Part shown: in pieces, positions 34,165 through 46,858 of the stretch
How the letters are laid out: each line of letters opens with the position of its first letter
Numbering within the stretch: position 1 is the stretch's first letter
Assembly (NCBI GenBank): GCA_035772735.1
Contig: JASDFA010000003.1
Location: 55,052,501-55,116,500, forward strand
Direction of reading: 5' to 3'
DNA: 64,000 bases
Source of the DNA: Datura wrightii
Taxonomy: Eukaryota; Streptophyta; Magnoliopsida; Solanales; Solanaceae
Notes under the pieces: generated by a model
Told to the model about the DNA's origin: nothing
Seen by the model: the letters and a program-made list of their open reading frames with translations, nothing else
Databases searched by the model: none
Made by a program: the position numbers and the translations under genes

Positions 34165-35581
34165 TGTTTGCGTGATTTGTGGGGTATAAAACGACACGCA
34201 AGTGCACATGGTCGAACAAGTAGTAAGTGGCTTTAGTAAGCCAAGTATCGATCCCACAGAGACTTGGATGAAGTTCAATTTGCTCAAGTGTACTATATTT
34301 TACTTCTAAAAATGCAGACAACAGTATAACTAAAAGTTTGATATTTTGTTTTATAATTTTATACTAAAGCTAAGAACAATTATCTACTTTGAATCTGAAC
34401 TATGAATGAGAGCATGTTGAGGTTAAACGAACATGTAATGAAATTAATTATCATCATACTTTGGTTAATCTTTTCCTCCAGTTGCTAGCCAAGAACATTT
34501 GCCAAGAGATTAAAACTCTCGTATTTAACCTCACTTAAGAATCATGAACCATCCGTCTACATTTCTGTGATCAAATGCAATTCATGTTCTAGCCATACAA
34601 TTCCGGTTCCTAAATTGACTAATACGACTTTCAGGTATATTTCTATCCTGAAAGCTAATCAAGACTCAATTTTCCCAAACCAAGTAAAGAACATATCCTA
34701 TTAATTCACAACTTTCCAACTTCTTGCTCTCTCGAGTGAAACCGGACTTTTTAGATGTACATTAACGTAGGCCACACATTAATGCAGTAAGAACAAGAAT
34801 TAATAGAACAACATGGAAGAAAAGATGAAAAACCAAATAATTAATGATCAAATTTCATCACAATTGTTCATAACCTCAGCAAGGAGAGGAATTAGCCACT
34901 CATTTGTGGATTAAACATCTTAAATTGAGAGTTAATCATACAAGCAATTGAATTAAAGAAGAATGAAAGAGAGAAAAAACCCTGATATTTTCGTCCCTCA
35001 ACTGCATGTAACCCACGTCCTTGCTCCACCAAGTCAGAATATTGAAAAATGAACCTAAGTGTTCCATTTATACTGCTGGGAATTTTTCCCAGAAAAACGA
35101 GCAACGTGTCACGGAGTGCATCGCGGAGCACTGCCTCCGTGACACGCTACGAACGCGGACCCTCACTAGAACTGGGGGTCCGGGAATTAAAGGTCAACAT
35201 GGCACGGCGTGTATCGCAGAGCACTGCCTCCGTGCCACGGAGTAAACGCGGACCCTCTCTGGAATTTGGGCGAATTTTCCCTATCCAGGCAGAATGCCTC
35301 CACGATGGCAGCGTGACACGGCTCCATCGCGAAGCCCCTTTAATTCATGCTGTCCAATGCCTTTTCCCTTGCTCGCATCCAAGTCCAACTCCGATATCAT
35401 CCAACATGCATTTAAGCTTCCCGAAATCACATTTTACCTGCAAAACAATGCTAATCATGTTGGTTAGTATAAATTCACATTTTATTACCAATTACATGAG
35501 AATGTATACACATTGGTAGATAAACAAGGCTAAAATGGTACTTTTGAGTATCACTTGGGCATATAAATTTGCCCAAGATCA
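34165..35581 (-). repeat. Element D 5' LTR
   Basis: TGTTTGCGTG ... AAGATCA, the same length as the 3' LTR. The TATA box at about 35070 on the minus strand carries one change (TATAAATG). Confidence 0.94.
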
Positions 35582-36868
35582 GTAAGTTTCATGCTACACA
35601 TAACATGATGTTTCTAACATTATACTAAAATTCATACTAAACATAATATGCGGCTTCTAAAACATTCTACGGGCACTTGAACTATTTGACTATACCGGAA
35701 CTACTAGCTTGCCGAAGAAACTGGCTTTACATACCTTGTCTGTTGACTTTCTGAGTATCTGACGTAACTCGGTTAATTTTCAGTTATTTCTTCCAACTAC
35801 ATTTATATTCATAGAAATTAGAACTAAATTCATCGATATCCTGGAAGAAAATACTACTTGAATATATATATATAGCCAAAACTTTGACTGATCGGAAAAC
35901 AGCCAAAAATTCGCTATTTCTCGGAAGTCCAGAAGGGAGAAATACTCATTTTAGGGATAGGAGTATATTGACACTAATTTGGAGCAATTCCACTTACCTT
36001 AGCTCGGTAGGACGACGATTCGCCGGCCGAATTTCACGAAACTAACTCTGCTAGAATGCTCCCGGCAGCTTAATACTTCACTACCCAAGATTAATTCGAG
36101 TTTGGACTGCGTTTGACGGCGTAAACGGAATGAATTTTAAAGAAACCCTTTGTCCTCTCTGTTTCTCCACTGTTCTGGAAATAAAAATGAGGAAAAATGA
36201 AATTAAAACAAAGTGGGGGCTTTATATACTTGGGCCTGGACAACCCCCTCCGTGGCACGTTGGCCATCGCGGAGGGGCTTCCTCCGTGGCACATTGCCAT
36301 CACGGAGGGGGTCTGCCCGGCCTCCTCTTGCGATGGTCCGATGCGGCGCTTGTCCGGTCTTCCCCCGGGCCTTTTTCTAGCATGTATGGCATTCTAAAAC
36401 TCTTAACCAACATGTGAATAGGCCATCTAAATGTCAAGAATTTATGGGGTGTAACACTATATAGTTTCATGATACAGGATCCGATATCCAAATTCAATCA
36501 CGCCGCTAGCTAGATTCCCAGCACTAGTACTTCCTGATCAAAGTTGGTGAGTCCTCATCTTTTGAGGGCCTTTCTTATCAGATATGTTCCGTATTTTTAG
36601 TTTTCATACTACTGTGAGTTAGTTGGTGTCTTGTACCATCAACTCGTCAGTATTAAAGGCTTTTCGGACATAGTATGTATTTAGCTCTAGACTTATGTGT
36701 GTACTCAGATGTTATGTATGTTCAGACTTCCGCTTTGTTAATTATGTTGATCTTTCGTTTATTTGAATGAGTTACATGTTATGTTCATGCCATGGGTCGA
36801 CTTGAAACCTTTTGGGGTTCTTTTTCTCGTGTCCCGATCCGGGCCTATCTTCGAGTCGTGACACCACA

Positions 36869-37800
36869 ACCATCCCATCTTAGTATCAGTTCTTCGATTT
36901 GACAACATCTAGCCAATAATCATTCCTACATATTTAACTGATAAACAGGTATAAAAGTTGTTGGAGATGTTGAGAAAATTCAGGAGATCTATTGGTTATA
37001 CCATTACAAACATCTAAGGTATTCTTGTAGGTATTTTTGTAAGAATAATATCACATTAGAGGAAAATAGTTCCCCTAGTATGGAACACTAGAGGTGACTG
37101 AATCCTACCATGCAGGAAGTGGTTAAAAAAGAGATCATCAAGTGACTTGACGATGGAGTGGTCTACCCTTATCAGATAGCAAATAGGTCAGCCCTGTATA
37201 ATGTGTTCCTAAAAAGGTGGAATAACCATGGTGAAGAATGATAAGAATCAACTAGTTCCTACCACAACTATCGCTAGTTGGAGAGTCTATATGGACTATC
37301 ACAAGTTGAATGTAATGACATGTAGGGACTATTTTCTAGTGTCTTTTATTGATCAAATGCTTGATTGGCTAGCGGGAAGGTCTTACTATTGCTTTTTGGA
37401 TGGCTATTTAGGGTACAACCAGATTAAAATAGCCCTATAGGATCAAGGGAAAACAATAGTTACTTGTACATATAGGATGTTTGCCTTCAAAAGAATGTCA
37501 TACGGTCTTTGCAATGCATCTTCCACCTTCCAGAGATGTATGTTGGCTATTTTTTCCAATATGGTGGAGGATTTCGTATAGCTATTCATGGAGTATTTCT
37601 CTGTGGTTAGAAATTCTTTTGATGAATGTCTTCACTATATAGGTCAAGTGCTTTGCAATTGCGACGAAGCTAATCTAGTACTCAACTAGGAGAAATGTCA
37701 CTTCATGGTAAAAGAAGGTATTATGTTGGGTCATAAAATATCAAAGAAGGGGATCAAAGTTTCCAATCCAAGATCAATATCATTGCTAAACTCCCTCCGC
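36869..37800 (+). pseudogene. Element A reverse transcriptase (broken)
   Basis: A resumes after B with an Athila/Tat-type RT. LNPTMQEVVKKEIIK near 37095, then VKNDKNQLVP, GWR-type SWRVYMDYHKLN, a DQMLDWLAG stretch, YYCFLDGYLGYNQI, RMSYGLCNASSTFQRCM, and FMEYFSV (37585-37602) where the family has FMDDFSV, so both catalytic Asp are lost. Many stops and frame changes. It would have copied the element's RNA. Confidence 0.85.
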
Positions 37801-38400
37801 CTATCTTTGTTAAGAGTGCTAGGAGATTTTTGGGTCATTTTGGGTCCTATCGGAGATTCATAAATGATTTCTCAAAGATCGCAAACCCAATGTGCAAGCT
37901 TCTTAAGAAGGAGGCCAAATTTGTGTTTGATGAGAAATGTCTTGAGGCGTTTGAGGAATTCAAGAAGCGACTGACTGCCGCCCCAATAATTACCACTACT
38001 AATTGGTCCCTTCTATTTTAGTTGATATATGATGCAAGCGACACTGCAATAGGAGCTATTCTTGGCAGAGACACAACATGGTATTACAGCCGATTTACTA
38101 CTCCAACAAGACTTTGAACGTAGCCCAAATGGACAACATAGTGATTGAGCAGGAGCTACTAGCTACAATATATGCGTTTGAGAAGTTTTGGCATACTTAT
38201 TGGGCTCCCAAGTGATTGTCTACACTGATCACACAACACTGTGATACTTAATGGCTAAGAAGGATGTTAAGCCTAGACTTATCAGATGGGTGCTTTTGTT
38301 GCAATAATTTGATTTTGAGGTCAAGGATTGCAAGGGTATAGGAAATCAAATTGATGACCATATGTCCATATTAAAGAGGTACGAAGGCCAACGGGGCAGC
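37801..38400 (+). pseudogene. Element A connection and RNase H (broken)
   Basis: HFGSYRRFINDFSKIANPMCKLLKKEA and an EAFEEFKKRLTAAPII segment form the connection (37830-38010). YDASDTAIGAILG (38028-38070) is the start of RNase H, and VYTDHTTL, AKKDVKPRLIRWVLLLQ and FDFEVKDCKG follow. Frames shift and stops are frequent. Confidence 0.82.
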
Positions 38401-39659
38401 TAGAAATTGATGATACTTTTCTTGATGAGCAAATTCTTTCGCTAACCAATACTCTAGCCCCATAGTATACTGATGTTGCTAACTACCTAGTAACTAGTGT
38501 CATGATTGAAGAGTTGAAGTTACATCAAAATAAATGGTTTCTAAGTGAAAACAAATATTACTTCTAGGAAGAACCATATTTAATCCGGATGTGTACTGAT
38601 AATATCATTACGTGGTGCGTGTTTGATAAAGAGATGTTGTTTATTTTGAAGGCATACCATGACTCACTAATTGGGGGTCATCATGGAGGAAACCCCTACT
38701 ACAGCCAAAGCCCTAGAATGTGGATATTATTGAACCACTATATATCATGACGCTAATATGATGGTGAAAGCATGTGATTAGTGATAGTTGCAAGGTTCCA
38801 TATCTAAGAGACACAAGATGCCATAGAATTTTTTGCTGGAAGTCAAAATTTTTTACGTATAGGGAATTGACTTCATAGGACCTTTTATAAGCTCTTATGC
38901 GGATGAAATATATCCTGGTTGCAGTTAATTGTGTCTCCAAATGAGTGAAGATTGTGTCCCTACCCAACAACGAAGAGAGGAATGTAACTGCATTTCTCAA
39001 GAAGAATATTTTCACCCATTTTGGCAAGAGCCATCATAAGTGATGGTGGTTCTCACTTATGAAATAAAGCTTTTGCGAGGTTGCAGCTAAAATACAGTGT
39101 GAAACACAAGGTTACTACTCCTTACCATCCATAAACCAGCAGTCAAGTTGAAGTTTCAAATGCAGAACTAAAGAGCATTCTCATGAAGAATGCAAATGCA
39201 AATCGAACCACCTGCGTGGAAAATTAGATATTGCTCTGTGAGCTTGTTGGACCGTATTCAATACTCCAATTAGTGCATCACCCTAATAAATTTTGCCACC
39301 TTCTAGTGGAGCTTGATTATAAGGCATTGTGGAAATTGAAGCGGCTAAGTCTAGAATGGAAAGAAGTTGCAAGCTTAAGGCTAACTCAATCAAACAATAT
39401 GGATGAGTTCTGATATCAAGAATATAAGGGCGAAACATTATATAAATGAAGGATGAAGCATCTCCAGGAAAAAAAGATTATGAGGCGAGAATTCCAACCA
39501 GGTGATCAGCTATTACTTTTTAACTCTAAATTAAAACATTTTCTAGGAAAGTTGAAAACTAAATGGTCCGGGCCGCTAAAGGTGGTGAGTGTCTCACAAT
39601 ATGGTGCTATGGAGCAGGAATTTGAATATGGAACCCACATTTTCAAAGTCAATGGATAG
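38401..39659 (+). pseudogene. Element A integrase (broken)
   Basis: Decayed core with GIDFIGPF near 38860, YSVKHKVTTPYHP near 39090 and VEVSNAELKSILMK. The Athila-specific KFCHLLVELDYKALW (family KACHLPVELEHKAYW) follows, and the C-terminal barrel: REFQPGDQLLLFNSKLK, FLGKLKTKWSGPLKVVSV, then HIFKVNG. The family continues with the same tail that is fused to the protease in C and D. Confidence 0.84.
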
Positions 39660-39779
39660 TGGGTACAATACTACTAAAGCAAAATCAATGAAGAGAAGCA
39701 AATGGGAAAGCTCCATCTGTAGGACTACCCCCCTCCAACCCCTCCATAGTAATCTAGTTTTGGGTCATGTAGAGACATT

Positions 39780-39965
39780 ATCTCAGTTGCTTCTTGTGAA
39801 GCAACCTATGAGTGTCATACTCTATGTGGTATTTATTTCATGATTCAATTTTAAATCAAGTTCTTCTTGGGAGGCAACCCATGAGTGCCACACTCTATGT
39901 GTTATCTGCATTGTGTCGCGACGTTAAATCAAACGCTTCATGTGAGGCAATCCAAATTGTATAAT
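39780..39965 (+). repeat. Element A: repeats of the GGCAACC motif after integrase
   Basis: Three imperfect copies of a unit built on TTCTTGGGAGGCAACC, the first two followed by ATGAGTG(T/C)CA and ACTCTATGTG, at about 39785, 39858 and 39936. The same motif, in single copy, follows integrase in C, D and J. Confidence 0.65.
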
Positions 39966-41416
39966 ATTGTTTTCTAGTGGATAATGGTTGCAATCTAACA
40001 ACTAAATTTATGACAAGGAAAATCACTTAAAATATAAATTAAAAAACAAGGGATAAGTGATGGTAGGATGTTCCACTTGCAAACCACAGAAACCACTTAC
40101 GGATCATATGTGGTACTCACAAATGGAGAGCAAATTATTAAGGGCCACTATCCACAACTTATGATTCATATATAAGCCATTCTTCTAAATTATGATGCAT
40201 ATATGAATTCACAAGTAGGGGAGCATAAATTATACAAAAGTACCCAGGTATTCCGCACTTTGGGATCGCAAGTCAGTTCTGCAGAGCGACTTACGACCAC
40301 ACATCAAACACAGGAGAACAATGGTCATGTACCAGATGCAGACAGTAAGTTGGAACATACAATTCACTGATGGTCATATATGGTCATCATATATGGTAGA
40401 AGGGTTTAAAACACCCAACTCCCAATTACTCTCCCATTTCGCGGTTATCACAATCCAAAAAATCAAAAGCAAGCCCAATTGCACACCTCCCTCTCCTTCT
40501 TTCCCTACCTTCTAAAATGTCAAAATCCTCTTCATCACCATATCTCACCTACCACCACTCTTCTATTAGAAACTCAGAAGTATCTCCCTAGGTAACTCAC
40601 ATGACTAAAGGCATCACAGTGCACACACACTTAAAGACAACACAAAGATCACTTTTAACCAAGGTGTACTTCCTTCCTTGGTCAGTACTCCTGTAGTCAT
40701 AAAGGGTGGGGGAATATTTTTCATTGCTATTAAGGATATGGATAGGGAAAAATTCGATTGTAACTAACAAAAATTATAGTGGGTTGGAGTGCGTAGGTCA
40801 TATACGAACCGTGGATTACATTTATTGTTCACACTTGATCCAAGATGTGTAAAATTTCTGAGCTAAGTGATAAAACCTCTCATAGACTGACCTATGGTTG
40901 TATAATCCACATACAAACTGCAAGTTGGACCGTAATTCAAACCCAAAAAAAACTAGGTTCTACTAATGACCTATGACCTAACATGCGACCCCTAAGTGGA
41001 ATATATGAACCGCAAGTAGCAGATGACCACCACAACTGCTAGCCCTTAAATTGTTGCTAAGTGGGGGTTTCCCATTGCAAGTCAACTTATGATCATACAA
41101 TCCACATACAAAGCGCATGTTAAGACTGAAGTCAAACCCAGCAAAGTTGAGTCTATATAATAACTTGTGGATTGATATGTGACTCAGAAGTAAATTGTAT
41201 GGCTTGCAAGTGAATGATATTTATTGTAAGTGACGACTTGTGATCCGCAAGTAGAACTATGGTTCGTACTTTTCACTTACGGCTCGCAAGTCCTATTTGT
41301 GCTCCATTTTTAAATTGAACAATGCTCTCCTACATTGACTTGCATTGATCTATATTGTATATCTTTGTCACCATTTTCATTATTCAAGCTACTTATGTTG
41401 TTAAATTTTGACATGA
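39966..41416 (+). other. Element A linker between integrase and ORF2
   Basis: About 1.4 kb without a gene. It carries scattered short words such as ACTTGCGG, CGCAAGT and CTTACGG in both directions, comparable in position to the repeat-word clusters before ORF2 in C, D and J. A possible donor AG|GTAACTC lies near 40590; the acceptor before the ORF2 ATG is not clean. Confidence 0.5.
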
Positions 41417-42300
41417 ATGGAACCTAAGGAAGCTACCAAGAGAGGTGGCATTGTGACACCACAAAAGCACACCCACCTAGTGAATGAAAAAACAAACTCT
41501 GATGAGGAATGGATAAATCCAACTCCAAAGTCCAAAAGGTTGAGGGAACCAGTCCAACAAGCCACCATGTCATACTCCCAGTCTGAAGAGGAGGGGTCAC
41601 CACTAACACTCCCCAGTGGCACAAAGGGTAGTGGACCGAGTAATAAAGAATCATTCACCTGAAAAGTGCAATAGAGTTGGTCGCACAAACTAGGGTCCAA
41701 CAGAAGGGGTCTGTACATATTAGGCCCCAACTGAACGGGTCCTTACCTACAAGCTCATCAAAGAAAGACTCAAGGAGTAGCAAGTTTGGGGAAAAAGGAG
41801 ATAGCTCATAGAGCACCACTAGCTCTGAGAGGCGGAGATGGTCTGAGGTGCGACAAAAAATAGAAAAACTTGCCCGTCAAAGGTTCTATAGAGAAATATC
41901 ATGAGGGGAGAGAAATTCTAATTTGGTAACCTAAGTGGAGCATCACTAAAGAGAAACAGGCCGGCCTACATGGCCTTGATCAACACCCAAACATCATGGC
42001 CTAATTGAGATATCAGAAATAAGAGTTCCTAACTCATGCACCTGGAAGATACTACCCAACTTTAGTCCGTAAATTCTTCACTTTGTATGGGGCATCATTG
42101 AACGATGTCCATAAAGGTTCCAAGACTCAATAGAAATTGATGGATAGGGTGGTGGTTCAAGGGGTCCTCGTGGATAGCTCTAGCAATGAGATAAACAGAT
42201 ACTATAAAAGTAAGGCATATAGCTCGTTCAGCACTATTGTGTATGATGAAAAGCATGAAATCCAAGAGAATTAGCAGGCCTAGCTTGCCAGGGTCATTAT
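41417..42300 (+). pseudogene. Element A ORF2, N-terminal part
   Basis: The ATG opens MEPKEATKRGG; a Ser/Pro/Glu-rich N-terminus is followed by the conserved plant transposon-protein region: YYPTLVRKFFTLYG near 42050, then VVVQGVLVD and NEINRYY. Several stops. The frame reaches gcc-agg-gtc-att exactly at the edge of element J and resumes at 54451. Removing J and one duplication gives ARVIARIAPIWL, the family's order. Function unknown. Confidence 0.72.
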
Positions 42301-42652
42301 TGATAAAGTCCAAAACAACTCTCCCGTTAGGAGGTGGCAACGGTTGTTTGCAAAACAAGTATCCAACAAAGAGTCGGGGTCATACCCCACAAGGATTGGA
42401 GGCTAGATTCACCAAATGTTGTAAATTAGTTCACACAAGCATGTGTCATGTCTAAACATAAAGTAATTTTTTGGACAATTAGTTTAAATGAGTATCAAAT
42501 GAAAATGCAAAATCAAAACAGGGAAAAATGATTGTTGCTAGCAAGATGGGAGACTAGGGGTGTGCATTGATGGGGCATCGACTTGATAGGTATTAACTAA
42601 GAGCCTTAGATTCAATTAGTGCATAGATTATCTTGCCTTTGGGCTATACTAA

Positions 42653-43458
42653 GGGGCCATTTAGTTACGGGATAAGACTCAATTTAATACATGGATAAAA
42701 GTATTTATGTATTAATTTTATACAATATTTCGTTGGTAGGTTTTAAATGTTGTATAAAAGTTATTCATGTATTAATGTTATACAATGTTTGGTTGTGTTT
42801 TTAGTAATTCTACATGATTAAAACTTACATAACTTATGAGGAAATCTATGTATAATTTTATGGGGGGTAAAAGGTGGAATAAGTTATTTGGGTATTAGTT
42901 ATACATGATTAAAATAATAAAATTACACATTTACCCCTATTTACTTTTAAAATCTTTTTAAATTTGATACTTTTTTTAAAATTGCACTTTATTACATGTA
43001 AATAGAATTAGTTATTACTTTTTTTATTTGATGTAATTTTTTATTTTTTTGAGATAATATGAATGTTATATATATATATATACATACCATTATTGATCAC
43101 TTTCTTTTTTATTCGGTGTACACTTACACCTCCAATTTTTTCTTTAAAAAATATCAATTATACAATAATTTTATAATATTTTTTTTACTTATTTATTTGT
43201 AAATAATATATATTATTTTATAATAAATTAAATATTCAATAATCAATAATTCATGTATTGTAATCTCTACATAACTAAACCCTTCATAACTAATACCTAC
43301 ATAACTAATACTTGCATAACTAATACCTACATAACTAATACATCAATAACTAAAACCTGCATAACTAATCCCTGCATAAAATAATACATAGATTCCCTCA
43401 TAACTAATTCATGTATTACTAATACCTACATAACTCTAACTTGTAACTAAACGACCCC
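42653..43458 (-). mobile_element. Tourist-like MITE
   Basis: 806 bp, with terminal inverted repeats GGGGCCATTTAGTTAC and GGGGTCGTTTAGTTAC (two mismatches in 16) and TAA on both sides, as for PIF/Harbinger-type MITEs. It is AT-rich with no ORF. Its last 200 bp are an array of CTACATAACTAATA-type units. The 5' LTR of J (near 53337) lacks it and has the TAA once, so it arrived after J. Its orientation is arbitrary. Confidence 0.88.
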
Positions 43459-44060
43459 TAAGTTTCTAAACAAAAAGAGTTTGTCTACTTTGGTTTTCTC
43501 AAACCCCAAAGTCAAAATCTACAAAACAATCAAATAATGATTGAGGAGGGGTTTATACTATTTTTAGCTCTAATCCTTTAAAGGAGTTTGAATTGGGTGT
43601 AGACTATCTCTAGCTCCAACACATATATCAAAAATTTCAAATCCTCACTATTGAAGTCTTACCCAGCTTCACTTTCCTCTCTCAAGCAAAACCAAAGTTA
43701 GAGAGCTTAATTAATATTTGCAACCATTAATTATCAAATTATAACTTGAAGAAATCAATAGATCCACGCAATCTAATCAAATCTAAAATCAACTAGTCAA
43801 TACCCAATCAAATCTAAGCACCCATCATTTACACACACTCCTAGAAGAGAAGTTAGATGCTCATAATTAATGGAAGATTAATTATACCAACAGAGAATTT
43901 CTCAAAACCAATCATATTAAGAAATTAAGATCACTTCCAGCTTAAGATTTACAACAATGGTGTTTTCTCCCAAAGAAGATGAAGAAAAAAGTATAAAAAT
44001 GCACTCTCTCTATCACTATCTCTCCTCTTCAATATTCTCTATGATGTAATGTAATGGGGA

Positions 44061-44685
<625 letters not shown>

Positions 44686-45121
44686 TCAAGTACGTGCTTG
44701 CCTTCTTGGATAATTTTGCCCTTTGGAGGAGACACGGGCCACTTGCATTGATACCTGCGTTTAACAGATGAGGACTTGTGGCACGTAGGTCAATCAATAG
44801 GTCCAAGCAGTTTTCCCTCAAGGCCTCCTACATAGAACTTGCGATCCACAGATACCAGCTTGCAGCATGTAGGTCTAGTTCCAGCAACTTCCCAACTCCT
44901 CCTGCATGGCACCTACTAAACGTAGGTGCATATGGCACGCGTGTCACCTGTTTTTTTTCTTCCGACAGATTTCTTTAAGTTCAAATCCTTTATCTCCTTG
45001 GTTTAAACTAAATGCCTGCACAAAAGAGGAGAAAAGGCATAAAACCTTTCTAAATTGTGTCAAAACTAAGCAGTAACTCATGCTTAAGAGTCAAATGAGC
45101 TGGTAAATTACCAACGCATCA

Positions 45122-45158
45122 AACCCTCAAACTTAAACTATTGCTTGTCCTCAAGCAA
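45122..45158 (-). promoter_or_regulatory. Element J polypurine tract and AGGA-loop hairpin
   Basis: AGTTTAAGTTTGAGGGTT touches the LTR on the element's strand. Upstream, TTGCTTG and CAAGCAA pair around AGGA (45158-45141). Confidence 0.68.
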
Positions 45159-46858
45159 AGCATTCAATCAACAAAGGAATTGACTTAAGCTTATCACAAA
45201 CTAAGGGTTGCACACAGGACTACTAAGACTCAAAATAACCCAAAACCACAAAAGAAACTCAAAAATAGAAAGACTCAAACAAGTACATAAATTTCAATTG
45301 GTACCACCATAAGTACTTGGAAAATATCACCATCATTCTTTCAATCCAAATAAGGGGGCATTTTCATTTCAATCAAGATAAATAAGCATCTCAGTCATTG
45401 ACATTCAACCTTCAAAGTTTGCATAGAAGCTCACTATATAACTTGTCGCATTCATACCTCTCAATTGAGACCAAGACTTTAACATTCACTCCAAGGATGT
45501 AATGCCACTCACGAAAAGAGAGAATCTGACTAACAATTATGCAATTCACACAATAAGAATTATAAAATGATCTAAAAAATCTCATTCTCTCAAAGATATT
45601 CAAGTGTACATACATTGAGTCATAGACTTGCCCTTCATGTAAATTGCCACTAATGTAGAGTTATAAAGCTTGGAATCACTAAGGACTTGTGGGTCATAAT
45701 GTAAGCTAGGGGTAAAGGTAGGATAGCATTTAGTTCAAGTGACTAGAACCTCCTTAACGCTCTTGGGACATAAATCAAACATCCCGCTCACAACATAGAG
45801 TCAACTCTACCTTATCTCTCCTTTTCAGAATCCAAGTTTTCCTACAGATCCATCCTTCTACACACCTTTGATTTTTACATTAGGCATCCACCACTCAAGA
45901 GATAGAACCACTCAATTCTTCAACACTTGTAATGTTGTTATCAAAGAAAATATTTAAGGCTCAAAAGGGTTGACTAAGATCAATGTTAAAGGAGGACATT
46001 GTTTTCGACGAAGCGGCTATCCAAAAAGGGCCTAAGGTCATTTTCCAAGCTCATCCACATCTAGGATTTCGTCTTGAATCACATTCAGGGGAAGTTCTAG
46101 ATGACATGCATACATAAGAACACACAATAACCTTACAACACAAGGCATCACAATTCCAAGGAATTAAGCTATTCTCAACATCAATTGAAAAACAGACTTC
46201 TGACAATTTATTCAAAGTTCGACACAACTCATTTGTGCATCAAAAAGCCAAATAAAGAATATAGGAATTATCACAAGAGAATGCTTTTTAAAGTTCATTT
46301 ACCCCTCTTTTCTCAAAATTAAATTTCTTTGCCAAAAAAAATTTTTGGTGGTACCGCTCAAGACAAGTGCACAAAGACTCAAAAAATGAAAAACAAAATA
46401 TGGCATTTTCCCTTAAGAAAGTTTCTTCTCAATCCATCATTGCAAAATGTCACCCGGCTTGACACAAAAATCAAGAGAAAAAAAAAATTGCTCCTTGAAA
46501 AACAATCATGGTATAAACAAAAGCCTCAGAGTTTATTCACTAACTATTCTTTACAAAGGAGATTTGAAATGCATAGCTAGTAAACCAATTACCGACGCGG
46601 TATTATGGCAACTCACATCACAATACAAGAGAAATAAGCCCCTCAAGGGTCAAAAATTAAAATAATTTTAAAACAAGCCTGGCAAGGGCATCATTTCATC
46701 AAAAATATCATCCAAATAAAAATTCATAACATCTAAAACATCCAAGCCGGGACAGTGCATCAACACGAATCAAACAAATCCCACCCCCAACTAAAAATCA
46801 CACATCGTCCCTAATGTTATAAAATAAAGGATAAGGGGGCAAGAACTCCCTGTGCCAC
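45159..46858 (-). other. Element J 3' untranslated region
   Basis: AT-rich, no convincing frame on either strand. The short forward frames at 46329-46665 overlap each other and match no family I know. Confidence 0.6.

Larger units (their letters stand above)
25796..35581 (-). mobile_element. Element D: non-autonomous Athila-like element, best-preserved in the window
   Basis: It is inserted in E2 with GTAAG at 25791-25795 and 35582-35586. It has two 1417-bp LTRs that differ by roughly 2-3% by eye, a tRNA-Asp type primer site, gag-PR with the integrase tail, a linker, a candidate intron, ORF2, 3' untranslated region and polypurine tract. It has the same layout as C and lacks RT and RNase H. 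It is the youngest full element here by LTR similarity. Confidence 0.95.
24103..36456 (-). mobile_element. E2: solo LTR of a Tekay-like element, split by D
   Basis: A second copy of E1: TGTCACGCCCC ... GGGTGTAACA, flanked by TTATA (24098-24102) and CTATA (36457-36461), a duplication with one changed base; B's 5' LTR shows CTATA at the intact site. It is 2563 bp without D. A minus-strand TATA box (36230-36221) has CACGGAG words upstream (36240-36312). The parts at 24103-25795 and 35587-36456 hold no coding domain. Confidence 0.87.
488..36863 (+). mobile_element. Element B: Tekay/Del-like Ty3 chromovirus with nested insertions
   Basis: This LTR retrotransposon is inserted in A. It has TG...CA LTRs, a tRNA-iMet type primer site, domain order gag-PR-RT-RH-INT-chromodomain, a polypurine tract and a CCACA duplication on both sides (483-487 and 36864-36868). 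C is inserted in its internal region, and G and E2 (with D) in its 3' LTR. With those removed, the 3' LTR is 2226 bp against 2239 bp for the 5' LTR. The LTRs differ by roughly a tenth in the parts I compared by eye, more than the LTRs of the elements inserted in it. That fits its place low in the stack. Confidence 0.93.
20851..36863 (+). repeat. Element B 3' LTR, split by G and E2/D
   Basis: Three surviving parts, 20851-22218, 23647-24102 and 36462-36863, align in order with the 5' LTR. It ends GTCGTGACA, followed by the CCACA duplication. The net length is 2226 bp. Confidence 0.9.

Noticed and set aside
43255..43450. CRISPR-like or satellite array
   Set aside because: The units are short, AT-rich and irregular and lie inside the ends of a MITE.
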